Assembly: GCA_948567375.1 (NCBI GenBank)
Contig: OX419757.1
Coordinates: 29,202,001 to 29,266,000, forward strand
Origin: Lunularia cruciata
Taxonomy: Eukaryota; Streptophyta; Marchantiopsida; Lunulariales; Lunulariaceae
Length of the DNA: 64,000 nucleotides
Direction of reading: 5' to 3'
The translations under genes were made by a program, and so were the position numbers. The notes beneath the pieces were generated by a model. The model was not told the origin of the DNA. It ran no database searches and saw only the letters and a program-made list of their open reading frames with translations. Of this stretch, positions 1 through 11,439 are shown piece by piece (the stretch's first letter is position 1; every line of letters starts with the position of its first letter).

Positions 1-2053
1 CTATTCTTGCCAACAAGGGTCTCAGAGATGCCTTTAGTTCTTACGGTACACTACTGAAGGCCGGAGATCATTGCAGTAGGGATCAACTTGCCAAAACGTT
101 AATTCAGATTGCAGAGCACGGTCCAGGTGTATTTTACGGAGGAGATATCGGTAAGAGTCTTGTACAAGATGTACAGACGGCAGATGGTATCATAACTGTA
201 CAAGATCTTGAAAAATACGAAGTGAAAGTGCGGGAGCCTATAGTAACAGAGACCTGGGGTTATAAAATCCTTGGGATGCCTCCTCCCTCATGCGGAGGGG
301 CTGGTCTCACTCTGGTAACGTTTCAGTCCACGATGTGTTTTCCTTTCCATGAAGATGCAGAATATTTTCAGACGTGAAGTTCCTCACAATCTTGTCCTTG
401 AGATGTTGCGGTTGTTTTTCTCTGCTCTCGGATCTGTCTCAATTCCATCATAGTTTCCAAGTACAAGGTTGTGTCTTTAGGGAGATAGAGTGGAGGAAAG
501 TTTGACAGGGAAGAGAATGCCTCCATTTGCATCTGGAGTTGAGTTTTTGGGTTCCTTTACGGCCGAGTGGTGATTTTTGGATTTTTGCTCCATAATTCAA
601 TGTTCCTGAAATTTTGATCCATAAATGGGCTCTTTAAAGTAGAAATGACGGCTTTTCTTTGGACAGATTCTCAATATCCTTGCGGGGTTTGGTGTCGATG
701 GTATCAAAGGCGATGTGGGCACACATCGCCTGATTGAAGCCTTCAAGCACGCCTACGCGATGAGAATGAACCTGGGTGATCCGGAGTTCTCGGACATCAA
801 CTCTATTGTGCAGAACATGATTTGTCCCACGTTTGCCGAAGGGCTTCGATTGAGAATAGATGATAGGAAAACCCATCCACCCGAGTTTTATGGTAAAAGG
901 TTAGGGTTCCACTGATACAGAGAGGTTTCATGTTTTTTTGTTGTTGAATTGTCCCGAATAATCTTCAGTGTTGCTCCTTTCACGCCTTTCCTTCATCAAC
1001 TGCAAGTTCTAACTTTCTCAGGCACTCGGGATGTGCAGATGGGAACAGTTGAACGATCATGGGACGACTCATATCTGCGTAGTTGATGCGGAGCGCAATG
1101 CTGTTTCAATGACCACAACAATCAATTATTCATTTGGATCCAAACTGTTGTCAGAATCAACTGGCGTCATACTCAACAATCAAATGAATGACTTTTCCAC
1201 ACCTAATTTTAACACTACGGGTGCTCTTGCACCGTCTAAAGTAAATTTCATTGAACCTTTCAAGAGGCCTTTGTCTACAATGTCGCCTACCATCGTGTTG
1301 GAGGTACGCGATGATTCGAAGCTAGTCCTGTGACTAATTTTTGGTTCTCCAGATGCACACTCTTAAATCTTAGAAGAATTGTTAGCGTTGTTAGCTCTAC
1401 GGTTTTGCTGTTTCTAGCTTATGGTGATTTACAAACTCCTATCTCAGAGGGTCTCTTACCGGCTCGCAGCACTAATACTAATAGCCAATAAGCTATTTCT
1501 AGCGGTGAGAGATTGACGTCTCTTGTATTTCAGAAAGGTCAACTGAGAGCTGTTATTGGTGGAAGTGGAGGAAGTAAAATCTTGACCACAGTAGCTCAAG
1601 TTTTGCTTAATCACATTGCTGGGCATAATCCCCATAAAGCTGTTATGTCACCTCGGGTGCACCACCAGGTTAGAGATCATCATTGTCCTTTGTGTCATGG
1701 TTGCTGACAAAATCAGTGTTGTGGATTGTGTTCATACCTTCAAGAGCACCAATGCTGTGCTCTATATCATCATCCAATTGACCAACTTGTTGGTACTTGT
1801 GCAGCTCGAACCCAATTTGGTGTTCTACGAGAATTACACGTATGTGGCCGGTGAACATGTAGAGGTTCCAAGCAAAACAAGAGCAGCTCTCGAACACGTA
1901 GGCCATGACTCAGACAGTGCGAAAGAGGCAGTCTGCCAATTTGTCCTTCACGACCATTCTAAACCTGTTACCATCAATGGCAACGGTGTCCACGTTGGAA
2001 AACTCACTGCTGTAAGTGACCTTAGAAAAAATGGTTATCCTGCAGGTTATTGA
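1..2053 (+). CDS. Gamma-glutamyltranspeptidase copy A, 3' part (5' end outside window)
   Basis: GGT transfers or hydrolyses the gamma-glutamyl group of glutathione and its conjugates; plant forms act in the apoplast or vacuole. Five exons are visible: 1-314, 667-899, 1039-1303, 1534-1668, 1805-2053, all with AG acceptors and GT donors (the donor at 900 is GTTAGG). They encode about 397 residues and end PAGY-stop. The autocatalytic nucleophile region GTTHICVVD begins exon 4, so the precursor cleaves between GTTH and the preceding residue, giving the small subunit. Substrate-site motifs follow: NNQMNDFS, RPLSTMSP and GGSGG. Exons 3, 4 and 5 have exactly the lengths of copy B (233, 265, 135 bp). 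The visible frame has no stop or shift, so the gene is probably functional. Oddities against copy B: PSCGGAG for PSSGGAG and PLSTM for PLSSM. Strong family call; exon borders are inferred. Confidence 0.9.
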
Positions 2054-4240
2054 CATGAGAGGGAACTGTCAGGAGAAGACCTCAGAACTGCTAAAGGGAG
2101 TCGCCAAAATTTTTATCTAGGTTGAATTACAGTTCTCTTGTTACATACCCTAAATAGTTGAAGGGAATCGCTCAGCTCTTCCTTTGCACATTTTGGGAGT
2201 TTGGGTATTCAGCCGAAGCAGGTCTCTTGCAGATTATTTTTGTCCAATGTCTTGTAAACAGGAATGCGGCGAATGTATAGTCCAATGTTCTTGTTCCTGT
2301 TTCCTGCTGTTGTTCCTCTTATACCATAAAGGTCTGAGACCTGTAGGTTGCATTATTATACGAGGGTTGTACACAAAAAATTCATCAAATTAAAGCAAAG
2401 AAGGCCAAGAAAACGAGCCAGAAACATTTTTAACGCCAGTAAAATTTACCAAATGTTTGTACTATTTCGAAAATTTGCGGTGAGCTTGGTTCAGTCCTTT
2501 GTAGATGCAGGCAACATCCCGTGTTGAGGCAAAATACGTCTTCATCCTTCCGTTTCAAAGGTATGAGGTGCTGTGAATATGCTATAGTTTCAAGTATGGC
2601 ACTCTCCTCACTAGTGTTAACGATGAGAATATCCATCCGCTGCATTTGTTTAGCTTTTATCTATCTTGAATCCATTTACTCGTGGAGAGTCCAACAGTCA
2701 CGCCTTAAAGGAGTTCCGTTCGAAGATGTACATCCATAGCAATAGGGGGCTTGAGTCCATTTAATTTGCGAGAAGTTGAAACATCACACAACATAGTAAT
2801 CTCGATCAACATTTTCTTTCCAATTAATATTGAATTCATCAAACGCTGTATCTTTACTGTCTTGGACCCTTCTATTGCAAAGAGATTAACCGTCACACAA
2901 TGAGAACATCGTCTTATGCTTGAACCATTGTGTGCAAAGAGTTCAACTGTCATACACGAGAGCATCTTATTCATTTCCTTTGTCTAGATTTCAAGTGACA
3001 AGATATGGATTGCATCATGTCAGTCATGAACCCATTCATTGCGAACAGTTTACTCTCACACAATACAGCAGACCAATACATCTACTAAGCTCTCGGATGT
3101 GACAGAGTATAGAGGGCCCTGATGGACATATGTATCTGGAACGGCTTCTGCTCCCATTACTCAAATTTCTATCTGTTGCATCAATGTAGCTTTCGCATAC
3201 CTGGATGATTCAAAGTGAGCCAGCTCTTCTGTATCTTCTGAATGCACTGGCTTATGACATACCAGGACTGTTAAGGCACCGTCGGAGTTTCATTTCTATC
3301 CGGTACTGTAATATCTGTTTTTTGTGTATTATCCATGTTTTTGCTCAGAGTTCCCCAGTCGCACAATACAGCAGTCCCAAATATTTGTTGTAAGATCCGG
3401 CTAAATGTATTTCAGATTCATCTATCTGATTTTGGTAGCAATCTCCCTGACACTCTGGGAGTAGCTTACATAGCTCATGAGAGAAATTTTATTTCCAAAG
3501 AGAAACATGTCTGCCAATCCACACTGCATCTCTCTTCATCTTCTATTTTCCACAAAGATGCGAAATTTCGGAATTGCCTTTCAACTCTACAGGATCTTTG
3601 TCACAAATTCGTTTGCCGTGAAAGGTGTAGTTTGTTTTGCATTGATTTGATGTGACCAGACAAGGTCGATGAAATCGTTCAGACCTCGCTGTCGGATGAA
3701 GGGCTTGGTGTCTCTGTCAACCGGGGTCTCTTTCTCTCCTTCCTAATATCCACAGAGGTTAGTCTATAAGCTTTACAAGCGAAACCCTAAAGCTCAATAA
3801 GCACTTGTCCTCTCTCCGTTGATGTGGTCATCCCACGAGAGTACCATTCCGGAGTTGTATGTTTCCACCAGTGAGAGAGTCCCTTCCAGACTCTACAACT
3901 TCAAATCTCGTTTTTACTGTTGTCGAGGGACCTTCAATACATCTTTGTAAAAAGTCTGTTTGGATTTTGAGGGTCGCCGAGACCCTCGACCAAAGGACCA
4001 AAGGGAGATTCTAGACAGGGGGAAATCTTGTCCGAGTTGAGGGATTTCTATAGAGAGTAGATTTTAGAAATAGGGAATGGGGCTCGATGATTCTGTTTAG
4101 CAATGACATGTTTACAGATTAGTGATTAGGCGTTTGCATTCATCAATGAATAAAAAGGTGTGCAAATAAACTTACTTATCAAGGGGAAGTTAATCCTAAC
4201 GTTTAGTGACAGGGTTTGACAATATAGCTTAATGAATTGC
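2054..4240. other. 3' flank of GGT copy A with degenerate internal repeats
   Basis: No convincing gene. The stretch just after the stop (about 2054-2260) resembles the flank after copy B (24647-24870), so the duplicated unit includes 3' sequence. About 2510-3400 holds diverged units sharing a phrase like 'gagttcaactgtcacacaatacagcag', which recurs at about 25300-25480 after copy B. The rest (3400-4240) is unassigned. Confidence 0.5.
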
Positions 4241-4249
4241 AGGTAAAAA

Positions 4250-4340
4250 GGGCGATTGGAAATAACGAGGATGGGAAATCCCATCCAGCAACGATACAAG
4301 GACAGAACCTAAGAGGTAAAATGGGGCTAAACCCAAATAA
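4250..4340 (-). repeat. Short LINE 3'-end fragment
   Basis: Carries the two hallmark blocks of the local LINE 3' end: a gatgggaaatcccatc palindrome followed by aggtaaaatggggctaaaccc. On the - strand this is the 3' terminal part of the LINE family seen at 46.2-49.1 kb. No coding part is recognisable. Confidence 0.55.
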
Positions 4341-4734
4341 GTTTCATTGGTATTTCATTGGTATATCATTGATAGGTATTTATGATAGGGTTTAGTCTTT
4401 GGTTGTGAATGATAAAGTAGCTTCAAGTAACGCAATCAACATCTTTTGTGCAAAGATATGTGCCACCTTGGAGCTTCCTCGCCTCCCTGAAAAAGAGAAA
4501 TTCACGTAATTATAGCAAGATGGTGATGTGTCGATTTTTACCATCTCCATCACCGAGCACTAATAATATCGTGTATTTTCCATTTCTCATCTCTCTTTAA
4601 GTAAATAGGGTGAATCCTCCCGCTTCTTTTAATGGGACAAACTCGTCTTTTTAAGTTCCAGTTCTATGAAGTTTCGGTGGTGTAGGACAACTCGAAGCTT
4701 ATCAAAGTTAGATCTCCAAAGGGGAAGGTACCAG

Positions 4735-5200
4735 CATGTGATAACAAGAAGGATGGGAAGACCCCATCAAACCCTACAAGGAGAAGACATAGGGGGTAAA
4801 TGGAGCTAAGCCTCAATAGTATCTATAATAGGAATCTGCCTTACAACACCTAAGAAGATATCTGAGCAATGCAAGTCTTATGGTCCATAAACAACAGGAA
4901 CATCCAAAGTAGCATCACCTAGTGTGATTGCTCTCTTATGGATTGCATTAGCCAATGCTCTTTGTAGAGCATTGACACACCCTATCTAAAACATGCAATA
5001 AAATATGAGTGAGAATGGTACCCTTCAATACTTAGAATGATCTACACTTGCACTCTCCTTGACAAATGTGTCCAATGTTGTGTCATTACTCCATATAACT
5101 TCAAGGCTAAAGGAACAAAGAGATGACCTAGCCGCATACCCTTATACTTGGGAATCTTACCTGCAAAGCATATCAAAACTCTTTCCAAACAACTAATTCC
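4735..5200 (-). mobile_element. 5'-truncated LINE copy (C-terminus and 3' UTR)
   Basis: On the - strand, remnants read LGHLFVPLALKLYG and then, in another frame, ALQRALANAIHKRAITLGDAT, followed by the 3' UTR with two palindromic blocks. The same order occurs at 46.2-46.7 kb at the end of a longer LINE copy. The frames are broken. Truncation at the 5' side fits incomplete reverse transcription of a LINE. Confidence 0.6.
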
Positions 5201-6477
5201 TCAATCTCGCCCCCTCATGTTCTTTAAGACACTTCCTCCAAATGTAAATTTGGGATTATAAAATTGGAGTGTGTTAGATACGAACGAGAATGTAATTCCA
5301 AAAAGTCATACCTTTAAGCTTGTAGGAAACTTATAAATAGTTTTGTCTCCAAAAATTACCCTCTTCACTTGATTCATAGCAAATTTAGCTTTGTCTTACA
5401 AAAAGAAAAAATACACATGGTTATTATGGTCTTAGTCCTACAAAGATTTAAGAACCTCTATTATTTTTGCCAAGCATGGAGCTCCTATTCGACCCCACCA
5501 ATATTTTCTCCTATGGGCTTACATACCATGTAGTTGTAGGGAAGTCCTACTTGACTTCTAGACTTGTATATATACAATCTACCACAATTTTACTTTTGAT
5601 TGATATATGGACTTTTGCCATGTTGTCATCAAATGTTTGCTTATTGACACATGTCCCTTGTCCAACATTTTATCCGAGGTAGACATTGCTTCTTTTCTTT
5701 ACTCTTTCATACATTTCTCTAGTGTAATACCTTTAGCTAGACATATTATCTAGAGGTGAAAATTGACTTGGTAATATCTAGAAGATGTTATAGATGATGG
5801 TCAAGTAGATCAAATAGAGATGTCACCAAACAAATACTTTCACTAATAGAGCAAGAGGTCAAAAATACCGTGAAAATCTTAAAGCCAATTTTGGATGCCT
5901 AAATAAATGAATTAAGCCTTGAATGGATAAAAAAACTTTTATTTCAAGAGCTTTCTAATGGTACTTCATCCATGTTGTTTTGAGCATCTTATTACAAATT
6001 CTCTAAAGATTCTTTTTTATCAAAAAATTTTGACCAACTAATTAGGACAAGGATCAAAATGTCATCCATCCATACAACTAATCTAAGGGACAAACTTGTT
6101 GACATGTCACCAATCCATATATCTAATCCAAGGGTGGAGATCTCTTTGAGGGATCCTCTTTGCTATATAATAAAGATAATGTGCTCCTCTGGTGCATCAA
6201 AGTATTGAGGGATGAAGCCTTGTATTTTTCTTGTGTTTCTCTTGGAGGTTCTCTTGTCCTTGGAATATTACAATGGTACTAATAGGTGTTTTAATCCAAG
6301 AGAGTGGATCACCCCTCTTGGAGGAACACGGGCTATTGAGATTGAGTAATTTTGAGTGAGAAAACATAGTGCAATCAATATATTGAGAGTGTTTTATAGA
6401 TAGGATGGGATGGAGGTTCCTAAAGAATAGTTTCTTGCACTCCAATTTTTGTTCTTGAATCCTTCCATATCAACATT
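5201..6477. other. AT-rich intergenic stretch, nothing recognised
   Basis: Low-complexity AT-rich sequence between a LINE fragment and the terminal LTR of the truncated G1 element. Short open frames exist but none resembles a known protein. Confidence 0.4.
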
Positions 6478-6993
6478 ATGTACATTTTTAAAAGACAAAG
6501 GAGCCAAATAAGAGAATGGAAGATTGTAGTGAAAGAGCATATTGGGACTCTTGAATGAGGGAAACTTTGAATGCCTAATATGAGCTTGGGCTCTGGTATT
6601 TATAGAGAACATACAAGGCTCTTGAGAAGTTTCTCAAGAAGCTTCTTAAAAGCTGTCTTCTTTGAGTGCAAGCCAAGTTAACCGAGAAGCTTCTTGAGAA
6701 GTTTTCTTCTAAAAGCCGTCTACTTTGCATGTAAGCTAAGCTAGTCAAGAAGTTTCCCAAGAAACTTTTGTCTAGAAGCCACTTACTTGACATGTAAGCT
6801 AAACTAGCTAAGAAGCTTCCCAAGAAGCTTCCTCCTAGAAGTTAATATTTGGCATGCACATTGCCCGATACGTGGAAGGTATCAAGTAGCTTCCTAGATT
6901 TTTCTAAAATATTCTTAAAATTCTTGGCTAATTTGACCTATTTGTTAATTTTTTATTATTGACTAACTCAACTATGAACTCCATATTGTTACA
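6478..6993 (-). repeat. 3' LTR of truncated element G1b
   Basis: Aligns with both G1a LTRs but is about 100 bp longer. It ends in TGTTACA at 6993 (TGTAACA on the - strand) with a purine-rich tract beyond it. A TATA box (TATAAATA on -) lies at 6597-6604. Four exact GAAGCTTC dyads start at 6638, 6686, 6812 and 6824. The 6478 border (TGTACA) is approximate. Confidence 0.75.
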
Positions 6994-8504
6994 TATTCCC
7001 CCATTGCTAGTTTGTGATTTCCTTGTCACCATGGAAGCTTCAAACTCATAGATAGTTGTTTGTGCATTGTGGAGATGAGAAAGATTTCCAAGTGGCATCA
7101 TGAAAGGGATACCCTTTCCAAAAGTCATTGTACTCAATATGTTGTTGGCGGCAATGTTGAATATGATGACATGTAAGAATACAATCAACTTCATACTCCT
7201 CATGATCATTGATAGGGACGGGAAAATGAGGAGGTTGGACACAAGAGGAAAAAGAAGATGGATTAGAAACAAAAGTTTCAACTTGGAAACATGAAAGACA
7301 AGGTAGATTCTCATAGAACAAGGCAAGGCAAGGCAAATTGATAAGCAATTGGAGAAATGATTTAGATAACATCAAATAGATCTAACCAAATAGGAGCAAG
7401 TTTACAAACTTGGGCTTCAAGTGCGAGGGGTAGATTACTAGAAGAGATTATGACTTTATCATCAAGTTGAAAGGTGAGATCACTACGATGTTGGTCTGCA
7501 TATTGTTTTTGATGATTTTGAGCAACAAAGAGATGAGATTTGGCTTATTGTAGGGATTGGGATAGTGTGGTCAAGAAGGTAGAAGTATGAGAGACACGAG
7601 ATGAAGGAGGAGCAAGAAGGGAATTTAGAACAAGTGGGTTGGTCTCGGCCAAAATTAATAAAGAAGGGAGAGAATCTAGTGCTTGTTTGTTTGGAGTTAT
7701 TGTAGGTAAACTCAACAATTGTAAGACATTCATCTCAATTGGTATGTTGAATGTTGACAAAGGCACAAAGTATATCTTCCAAGGTACAATTTGCACATTT
7801 GGTTTGTCCACTAGTTTCAAGATGATAGGTCATGGACAAAGTAAGCTTGGTGTTGAGTATCTAGAAGAGAACATGCAAAAATTTTCTAGTGAATAGAGGA
7901 TCATAATTGGAGATGATCCCATGATGCTTGAAAACATTATCGAACTAGATCTAAGTCAATGTTGGAGCATTCATTGTATCAAAGGTTGGTGCCAAATGGA
8001 TTTGCTTATCAAGTTTATCCACAAACATCATAATTGTTGTGTGACCTTGTTTTGTCTTGGGCAAGGAGGTGATGAGATCTAAACTCATGTATTCCTATCA
8101 AAAAAATGCAATAGGAAATGGTTGATGGAGGTCACTCGGTTTTTGGTTGTTGGTCTTGTTGCATTGGCAGCTCTCACAAGGTCAAACAAACTCTCAAACA
8201 TCTCATGCCATGTTGTGCCACCACCATTGATGTTGTAGGGTACCCAAGGTCTTGTCCACACCCATGTGACCTATGATTGATAAGTCATGGTCTTCTTAAA
8301 GGTGCACAAGTTGTAGATCACCCTTGGCTAGAACATAGATCCAGTTCTCATAAAATAGAAAGACTTCCTTGAAGGAGAAAATATTGTATTCATGGTCACG
8401 TGCTACAAGAATACCTTGTATCATTTGAAAGAAAGGGTCTTGTTGTAAGGCAATCCTAAACTCAATTTGGATTTTTGAGTCAATTGACATTATGTCACTC
8501 CATT
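6478..8504 (-). mobile_element. Truncated chromovirus G1b (integrase to 3' LTR)
   Basis: This is the 3' half of a Ty3/gypsy element related to the complete G1a at 11009-16962. Reading the - strand, remnants run from the RNase H-integrase linker (IALQQDPFFQMIQG, about 8430), through a decayed integrase core (about 7900-8100), to a chromodomain (EEYEVDCIL...FWKGYPFHDATW, about 7080-7225), a polypurine tract and the LTR. There are several frameshifts and stops. The upstream half is missing: at about 8505 the sequence changes to the LTR of the G2 element, so G2 probably inserted here or a rearrangement joined them. The rest of G1b is not found on the other side. Confidence 0.8.
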
Positions 8505-9360
8505 TGTAGTGTCGCATCTAGATTGCTCGGACACTAGAGTTCTAGTGATAGAAGTTAGAGTTATTTTAGCAGTTTCTTAGAGACTACTTTCCGATGGTCA
8601 GATTTTTTGTTTGGGGTACTAACTTCACGGTGGGGCCTATTGTCACTTTGCACCATTTGCACCATTGAGTGTGTCATCAGTGGGACCATAAGAGTTTAGA
8701 CCTAACTCGAGTGCTACTTTCAAAGTGCAGCTCCAGAGAGCTCACTTCTCTGATGTTGAGCCTTCGAGTTCTTGGCTATGGTGAACAGAGGCTGGCGAGC
8801 GTCACCTAGATTCTCTTAGCTAGAGTGGGTGTGTCTTGACTGTAATCAGTGCCTAGTTGTTGGCAATTTATATAGTGCTAGATCAAGTACTGATCTGAGT
8901 TGAGTTGAGTTGAGTTGAGAGTGGTAAACAATCTGATTACATTAGAGAAGTGAAATCAGGGGGAAATTGGGTGCAAGAACTTTGAGTGTTGGTGGTATCT
9001 CCAAGCTCGGTGGATCATTGGTAGCTCAATTGAAGTTCAGTTTTTCCCTGGTGTGCAGAAGCTCGTTGCTTGATGGAGATTTGGCAGTAAAGCAAACGGG
9101 GTGTGCGGAAGCGTTGGCTAATTTTTGAGCACAAAAGGAGCAAATTTTGAGCAGTGGTTGTGATTTTGAGCTCAAGAGGTGAAGGGACCAATTTGTTGCG
9201 AGTTGGGCTCAGAAAGTAAAATTGAAGGTGGAGTTGGGAAGCTATCTTGTGAATTTGTGATTTGGAGAAATCCATGTTTTCAATTTTGCTCAAGTGAAGA
9301 GTTAACGGGGGATTTGGCGGTCAACCAACTTTAGGGTTTATGTCAGATTTTGGTTGGATT
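8505..9360 (+). repeat. G2 LTR and 5' leader region
   Basis: Starts at TGTAGTGTCGCATCTAG and is similar throughout to 62533-63385, which starts TGTAGCATCATACCTAG. A possible TATA box (TTTATATAG) lies near 8860. The LTR 3' border and PBS were not identified: no TGGTATCAGAGC is present here. A (TGAGT)n run lies near 8905-8920. Confidence 0.6.
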
Positions 9361-10183
9361 TTATGTCAGATTTGAAGGAGTTTTGCTATTTGGCCAGATT
9401 TGGAAGAGTTTTGCTAGTTTGGAGGATTTTTGCCAAATTTTGGATGTCCATCATGTGTAACATCCTTCTAGATGTTACCAAACCAAATTTCACCTCTTGA
9501 TCATATGTCTAGCCATTGGTTCTAAGGTTTCCAAGCATATTTTGATTTCTACCCTATTAGAAGAAGTAATCTTTTGGTTATACCTCTATCTGATCTATTT
9601 AGTCCATCATGTATAACATCCTTCCATATATTACCAAACCAAATTTCACCTCTAGATCATATGTCTAGCTATTGTATTATAGAGAGTATATATTGTTTAC
9701 CATTTGTGGAGTAGAGTTCATGGACATAGTGATGAATTTGCCAAACTCAATTATTCTACCTATGGTGATATATGATAGAGAGTGGGGTTTGATCATCTAC
9801 ATTTATTATGATGTAATGGATCTAAATACACCAAATCTTCTCTCTTTCAACACTCACGTAGAAACTTGTTATGTAATTAGACCAAAAGTGATATTTAGGG
9901 ATTTTGTAGTTTGCAATTTTGGTGAAAAATATTATCAACAAGTGATAACTTCTTAGGTCCCAATGGTAGTCTTAATTGTTTGTGCACTCTCTCAATTGAT
10001 CATATTAACCCTCTATTGAAGTAGGAAGTAGCAATTGAGTATTTGCCATGTGTATGAATCATGGAGCCATAGTTGTATGATCTAATGCAAGGAATACAAA
10101 AGATGTTGAACAAGTTTTGAGAAATAAAGATGACAATGGAGGCATTGTAAAGTGAAGTATATATATTTAGGAATGATCAAAGA
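9361..10183 (+). other. G2 leader region with a 70-bp direct repeat, no gene
   Basis: Lies between the G2 5' region and gag. A phrase of about 70 bp beginning ccatcatgtgtaacatcc occurs at about 9448-9518 and again at about 9603-9673. A 94-codon open frame (9672-9956) resembles nothing known. Confidence 0.4.
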
Positions 10184-11008
10184 ATGCAAAAAGGTGAATC
10201 ATCTCAAAACCCAATCCCAATAGCCAAAGTACTTGGAGAGTTACTCATATTGATTACACCAACCCCGATCAACAAGGAAGCCACATTTTTACTATGGATG
10301 AAGGAAACATGCAACATCAAGCCTTATAGCATTCTATGGGAAAAATGGAAAATTGGATTTCAACAATGAATTGATACTTTTGATTATTCACAACTAAGAT
10401 CATTGATCATTTTGCAAGCGTGGTTGCATGTGGATACTTGATTGATAAAGCTCTCATATGGTATGATGCTTTGGAACAATCAATGTTGGCAAAAGGAGGA
10501 AAGATCACTAGGATGGCAATGCAAGAACGGTTGCTGAAGAATTTCCAAACCATGGATTTTGTGCAGATACCTCAAACCAAACTATGGGAGATTGAAGCAA
10601 AAGAATAACATACAAGAGTACATGGAGGCATTTCTTGATCTATAGGTCATGATAACCAATATGAGTCCAACAAAAGCTACTGATAATTTCAAACGAGGTT
10701 AAAAGAGATGATTCACCAAGAAGTAATGGTACAAAATCTTTGCACTATTTTTTAAGCCATTTCCTATGCTCAAAGAATAAGAGAAGCGCTTGAAGGAGGT
10801 GAAGGGATTGGGTTGAACTCAACACTATTGGGTTGAAACACCGCACTTTAGTAGGTTAGTTTTTATAGAATTGTGCAACATTTGGTTTTGAGACCAAGGA
10901 GCATTACAATTCCAAGGAGAATGAGGATGGGTCAAAGGAAGGAGAGATGGAGTTTCACAAGGAAAAAGAGCTCAAGTAGAACAACGACATTGTTACAATT
11001 GCAGCTAA
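10184..11008 (+). pseudogene. G2 gag remnant, left part (before nested insertion)
   Basis: Structural gag polyprotein of the retrotransposon, which would package element RNA. Frames change near 10370 and 10610, with stops throughout. The C-terminal end reads QRHCYNCS, the first two cysteines of a CCHC zinc knuckle, and breaks at 11008 where the G1a LTR begins. The remaining ligands are beyond the other LTR at 16963. Confidence 0.65.
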
Positions 11009-11419
11009 TGTAAAAGACCGAATCCAAGGAGAGAAATAGGAGAATGGAAACTCACATTGGAACACTTGAATGAGAGAAAACTCCGAATGCCTAGCATGAG
11101 CTTTGGCTTTGGTATTTATAGGTAGCATACAAGGCCCTTGAGAAGCTTCTCAAGAAGCTTCCTTGAGCCGCTTTCTTAGAGTGCAAGCCAAGTTAACTAG
11201 GAAGCTTTTCAAGAAGCTTCTTTCTAGAAGCCGTCTACTTGGCGTGCAAGCTAAGCTAGTTAGAAGCTTCTAGAAGCTACCTGCTTGGAGCACAAGTTAA
11301 CTAGTTGGGAAGCTTCCCAAGAAGCTTCCTAGATGCTTTTGGAATATTCTAGGCTAATTTGGCTTATTCTCTACTTTGTTAGCCTTACTAACTATATCGC
11401 TAAATTACATATTGTTACA
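11009..11419 (-). repeat. G1a 3' LTR
   Basis: 411 bp, TGTAAAAG...TTGTTACA on the + strand. It aligns with 16554-16962 over its whole length. It has a TATA box (TATAAATA on -) at 11113-11120 and six exact GAAGCTTC dyads. Confidence 0.93.
11120..11330 (-). promoter_or_regulatory. Heat-shock-element-like dyad cluster in G1a 3' LTR
   Basis: Exact GAAGCTTC (GAAnnTTC) dyads start at 11142, 11154, 11213, 11263, 11309 and 11321. Positions 11262-11276 fit the three-unit heat shock element nGAAnnTTCnnGAAn exactly. In the - strand sense all lie 20-210 bp upstream of the TATA box at 11113-11120. The motif match is direct; heat response is inference. Confidence 0.5.
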
Positions 11420-11433
11420 TATTTTCCCACCGC
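11420..11433 (-). other. G1a polypurine tract
   Basis: On the - strand, GCGGTGGGAAAATA directly precedes the 3' LTR start TGTAACA. A purine run here is the expected plus-strand DNA primer site of LTR retrotransposons. Confidence 0.7.
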
Positions 11434-11439
11434 TAGTTG

